Assembly (NCBI RefSeq): GCF_964204865.1
Contig: NC_135250.1
Span: 19,149,395-19,213,394 of the forward strand
DNA length: 64,000 nucleotides
Source: Styela clava
Lineage: Eukaryota; Chordata; Ascidiacea; Stolidobranchia; Styelidae
Direction: 5' to 3'
Position numbers and translations under genes: made by a program
Notes under the pieces: model-generated
What the model was told of the DNA's origin: nothing
The model's database searches: none
The model's input: only the letters and a program-made list of their open reading frames with translations
Part shown: one piece after another, positions 61,463 to 64,000 of the stretch
How positions within the stretch are numbered: position 1 is the stretch's first letter
Layout of the letters: every line of letters starts with the position of its first letter

Positions 61463-61840
61463 GGGCGATAACCAACTTTGTTCGCTGCTGTACATCTAGT
61501 TGTGTAAAGCATTGGTTGGCAACCTTTTTTAAGTGACGGACCGGTAAAGCCTGACCAAAATTTTGGCGGACCACCTTTATGTTGACAATATATTCAAACC
61601 AAAGGTGATGCTATTTATTGCGAAATCTGCATTTGTTTGCTGGCAATTAATTGTTCCCAATTTGGAGACATGGTCGACAGTGATACACATGGGCCGCGGC
61701 CCGATGGTTGCCGACCACTGGTGTAAATGGACTGAAACCTACGGGCAAGGGGTATGTATATTCACTTGGCTAACACATACAGTCCCCGAACTCGTAATAG
61801 AACTAAAATATGGAAAATCTGAATAAAATTATTTCATAAC
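61463..61840 (+). repeat. Dispersed repeat R, copy 3 (interrupted)
   Basis: The left part GATAACCAACTTTGTTCGC to AGTTGTGTAAAG and the right part GGACTGAAACCTACGGGCAA to CCCCGAACTCGTAATAGAAC match R copy 1. They are separated by the 211-base element at 61510-61720. Removing that element and one duplicate restores continuity with copy 1. Confidence 0.8.
61510..61720. mobile_element. Small hAT MITE inserted into repeat R
   Basis: The left end CATTGGTTGGCAACC and right end GGTTGCCGACCACTG are inverted. It is flanked by GTGTAAAG (61502-61509) and GTGTAAAT (61721-61728), a target duplication matching at 7 of 8 bases. R copy 1 shows the single uninterrupted site GTTGTGTAAAGGAACTG, which proves the insertion. 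Length is 211 bases, non-coding. Confidence 0.9.
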
Positions 61841-62549
61841 CCTAACCTGGTACACACAACACACTACGGGAGTACCGAAATTTTCATAGTCAATTTTCAA
61901 TTGCGCCTCAGTGTTTAACGGAATAATCAAAGTTGGTCTGACTACTCAAACCTCAATATTGCCAATCATCTTGGACCTCTATAAATGTTTGTAGGCATGG
62001 GAACTATTTCCAAAAAAATAGCATGCAAATTAATCATAATTTGGCCTTCAAACAGTAATAAATCCTGAAACTGCATATTTAATTTTTATATAACATGGAA
62101 CACTAGTTTCATTATTATACTGTATATTTTTATTATTTCTTCCTATACATAGGGTACCAAAGGGTGAAGTGCTCAGGGCCTTCAAACCTGTAAAAGGCAC
62201 GATCCGGCCCTGGACAGGATACACTGAACCTATGAATTATATGAATAAGAACCTTCATTACCGTAGCGTCCACTATACAATTATGGATATTGATAAATTC
62301 ATAACATTAAAGTGAGAACATAGAATAGAACTAGACAACTAATCGGTGTTTTAGTAAGAAGCTTAACACTGCTGTGCTTAGATTGACTGAGTGGGGTACG
62401 GCTATCGCACTGATATCGGTATTTTGGCATTTAGCCATTAGAAATATTGAACGTCAAGAAGTAACGGTACACAACCACAGTTCTAAATACTGGTATGTAT
62501 GAAGAAACAAACATCGGATTTAGTGGCGAATGGCGCTTTTAACAGTACT

Positions 62550-62778
62550 GGAGTTACGGTGAAATGCTAAGTAAAATATTTAATGACTGACCCTTTTTAA
62601 CAGTAATGCTGTAATAAAGCGCCAGTCGTTCAACGTTTAAATGGAATTTCAACGTTACTTTATTGAAGTTACGGTGAAATACTACCTAAAATAATTAATA
62701 ACCGATTTTTTTTAACAGTAACACTGTTAAAAAGCGCCAGTCGTTTATTGTTTAAATACCATTTCACCGTAACTTCAA
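62550..62778. repeat. Two tandem 115-base palindromic units
   Basis: Direct copies start at about 62550 and 62665. Each begins GAGTTACGGTGAAAT or GAAGTTACGGTGAAAT and ends with the complement (AATTTCAACGTTACT; ATTTCACCGTAACTTC). Each contains an inner inverted pair around TTAACAGTAA.GCTGTT and the word AAAGCGCCAGTCGTT. Each unit can fold into a hairpin; the second has the longer perfect outer stem. Confidence 0.8.
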
Positions 62779-62889
62779 TACCATCAGTACTTGATTTCAC
62801 TGAAGCTATTAGTTTGGGTTACAACGCGAGACTAACTCTATTATGCTGACGGATTTGTAGGCGTATAATAATGCAAGGAGGCTGTGTAG

Positions 62890-63200
62890 TCAGTAGTGCC
62901 TCAGCGTTCAGTGAAATGATTGGTCTGATTGCTCAGGCGATTCATACCTCAACATTGAAATAAATTTCGCTTGTTTTTCTTTCTCAAGTATCACCCTAAA
63001 TGTTAACAGGAATGTAAACAATTTTTTTAAAAATATGTAACTTAATAATAAATTGGCCTTCAATCAGTAATAAATACTGGAACTTACTTTCAATTTCAGA
63101 TAACCTGTAACACTAGTTACATTCCTATTATTATATTTTACATATACGGCACCAAAGTCATGGGTGTTTAGGGCCTCTGAAGGCCACGATCGGGCACTGA
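62890..63200. mobile_element. Decayed right half of the CAGGGCCGG-type element
   Basis: Shares with 61905-62213 the order GCCTCAG, TTGGTCTGA, TTGGCCTTCAA.CAGTAATAAAT, ACACTAGTT and AGGGCCT...GGC-ACGATC. Similarity is patchy and the left end is not seen. Confidence 0.6.
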
Positions 63201-63872
63201 TCAGGAGTGAACAATTCAAATGGAATCGAGAGAGTTTTAGGGGGGGAGGGAATGTTTAAATTGTCAATTTAGCTTTGCAGCGTCATGTTCGGGTGACCCC
63301 AATCACTCTAGTATGGCTGACCAACATGACGCTGCAAGGCGGTGATAAATGAAGGGGAACTCAGCAACCACAATACGGCAATTAGTTTTGGAGTTGTGGA
63401 TAAAAAAAATAAAGAGATTTAACTACGAAAGATTAAGTAAAAAGAGATCACAACAAGAACGTTTAGAGCAATAAGGCTTGCATAACAGACAATGAAAATA
63501 TTTGATAACAGTCAAAGCGAATAATATGATAAAAAAGGGAAAATAGAATATAAACATTTTTCCCTTCAAGTCGGATTTTGGTATATGCAACACTGATAGC
63601 AGTGGTTGTGCGTATACTAAAGACAAACAACTACTATTAAAAGGCTTTTTATGCCAGTTTGTGATCTAAGGATAATTTATTCAAAGTATCATCATTATAC
63701 GTAATGATTGGCACCACTCATACATGAATCTTTCAACGCAAATTATATCGCTTTTCGGCATATTGAAGTATGATATTTTCAAGACTTGAAATATTACAGC
63801 GTAATTTTATCGTGTCATTCATTTCGTATTTATGCTACAATTCATCTTTAGATAAAAAAATATTGTATTTCC

Positions 63873-64000
63873 ATGAATGACAGGACATTAAGTCAGACGA
63901 TGAGAACAGGCACGGGATTTATGCCTCGAGAGCATTGTGATGTACTTGGACCCCTGACCTGTCCAGACTGTATTCGAACAAGATCTCAAAATTCACATCA
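63873..64000 (+). CDS. 5' part or internal exon of an unrecognised gene, cut by window edge
   Basis: A frame open to the last base reads RTLSQTMRTGTGFMPREHCD and goes on to VLGPLTCPDCIRTRSQ, with a CPDC pair of cysteines. It may start at the ATG at 63873. Alternatively it is an internal exon starting at 63884 after AATGACAG, in which case the preceding exon must supply two bases. The exon at 60445 ends in phase 0, so a missing exon would be needed to link it to the gene at 58790. The composition looks coding; the family is not recognised. Confidence 0.45.
   Translation, partial: MNDRTLSQTMRTGTGFMPREHCDVLGPLTCPDCIRTRSQNSH

Larger units (their letters stand above)
61425..62213. mobile_element. 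hAT-like element (CAGGGCCGG ends) hosting nested insertions
   Basis: The left end CAGGGCCGGATTAACC and right end GATCCGGCCCTG are inverted repeats. Flanks ATGAGGAT and GACAGGAT agree at 6 of 8 positions, consistent with an old hAT target duplication. A related, more decayed copy of its right half is at 62890-63200 (TTGGCCTTCAATCAGTAATAAAT, ACACTAGTT, GGCCACGATCGGGCACTG). Repeat R and a small hAT element lie inside it. Confidence 0.7.

Noticed and set aside
1-64000. CRISPR arrays, rRNA genes or bacterial operons
   Set aside because: None seen; the sequence is eukaryotic and the only regular arrays are minisatellites and transposon duplicates.

Overview
The window is eukaryotic nuclear DNA: AT-rich, with intron-split genes (GT-AG introns of about 100 to 1250 bases, one GC-AG intron) and many DNA-transposon relics. 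The gene content is animal. Compact introns, single invertebrate-type family members (Gal3st, NHA2, one SAPCD) and a lineage-specific CUB receptor suggest a tunicate (ascidian), but that assignment is an inference from style and family content. All exon models were built by hand by matching splice sites, reading phase and family motifs; phases agree across every junction of the four main genes.

Layout. 1-4087: no gene; a tRNA-like SINE and a 70-base tandem duplication. 4088-11376 (+): a galactosylceramide/galactose-3-O sulfotransferase in ten exons (438 residues) with transposon relics in its introns. 11390-29000: about 17 kb of nested and duplicated repeats with no gene. It holds large blocks (called S and B here) duplicated at high identity, a tandem array of about 2-kb units made of a hAT fragment (h) and an element (T) with inverted arms of a 37-base C/T-rich minisatellite, and further hAT ends. 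30033-34831 (+): a single-pass receptor in five exons (491 residues): signal peptide, one CUB domain, Thr/Ser-rich stalk, membrane helix and a 226-residue tail with eleven spaced tyrosine motifs. This is the most interesting object in the window. 37332-38015 (+): a 99-residue three-exon gene resembling small ciliary microtubule-associated proteins. 39711-47194 (+): a 19-exon SLC9B2/NHA2-type sodium/proton exchanger (686 residues) with an unusual Thr/Asn-rich loop before its last membrane helix. 47716-48345 (+): coding-like but broken sequence, not recognised. 48856-54429 (-): a ten-exon SAPCD2 homologue (726 residues). 54430-58789: no gene seen. 58790-60445 (+): an unrecognised Ser/Arg-rich gene, possibly ending at 60650. 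60650-63870: nested hAT elements and a palindromic tandem repeat. 63873-64000: start of a further coding exon, cut by the window edge.

The genes do not form a pathway. They are ordinary neighbours: Golgi sulfation, a putative surface receptor, ion exchange, and a cell-polarity/mitosis regulator. The sulfotransferase is physically entangled with the repeat island: its last intron but one contains a diverged copy of the end of block S, and block B begins about 20 bases after its stop codon.
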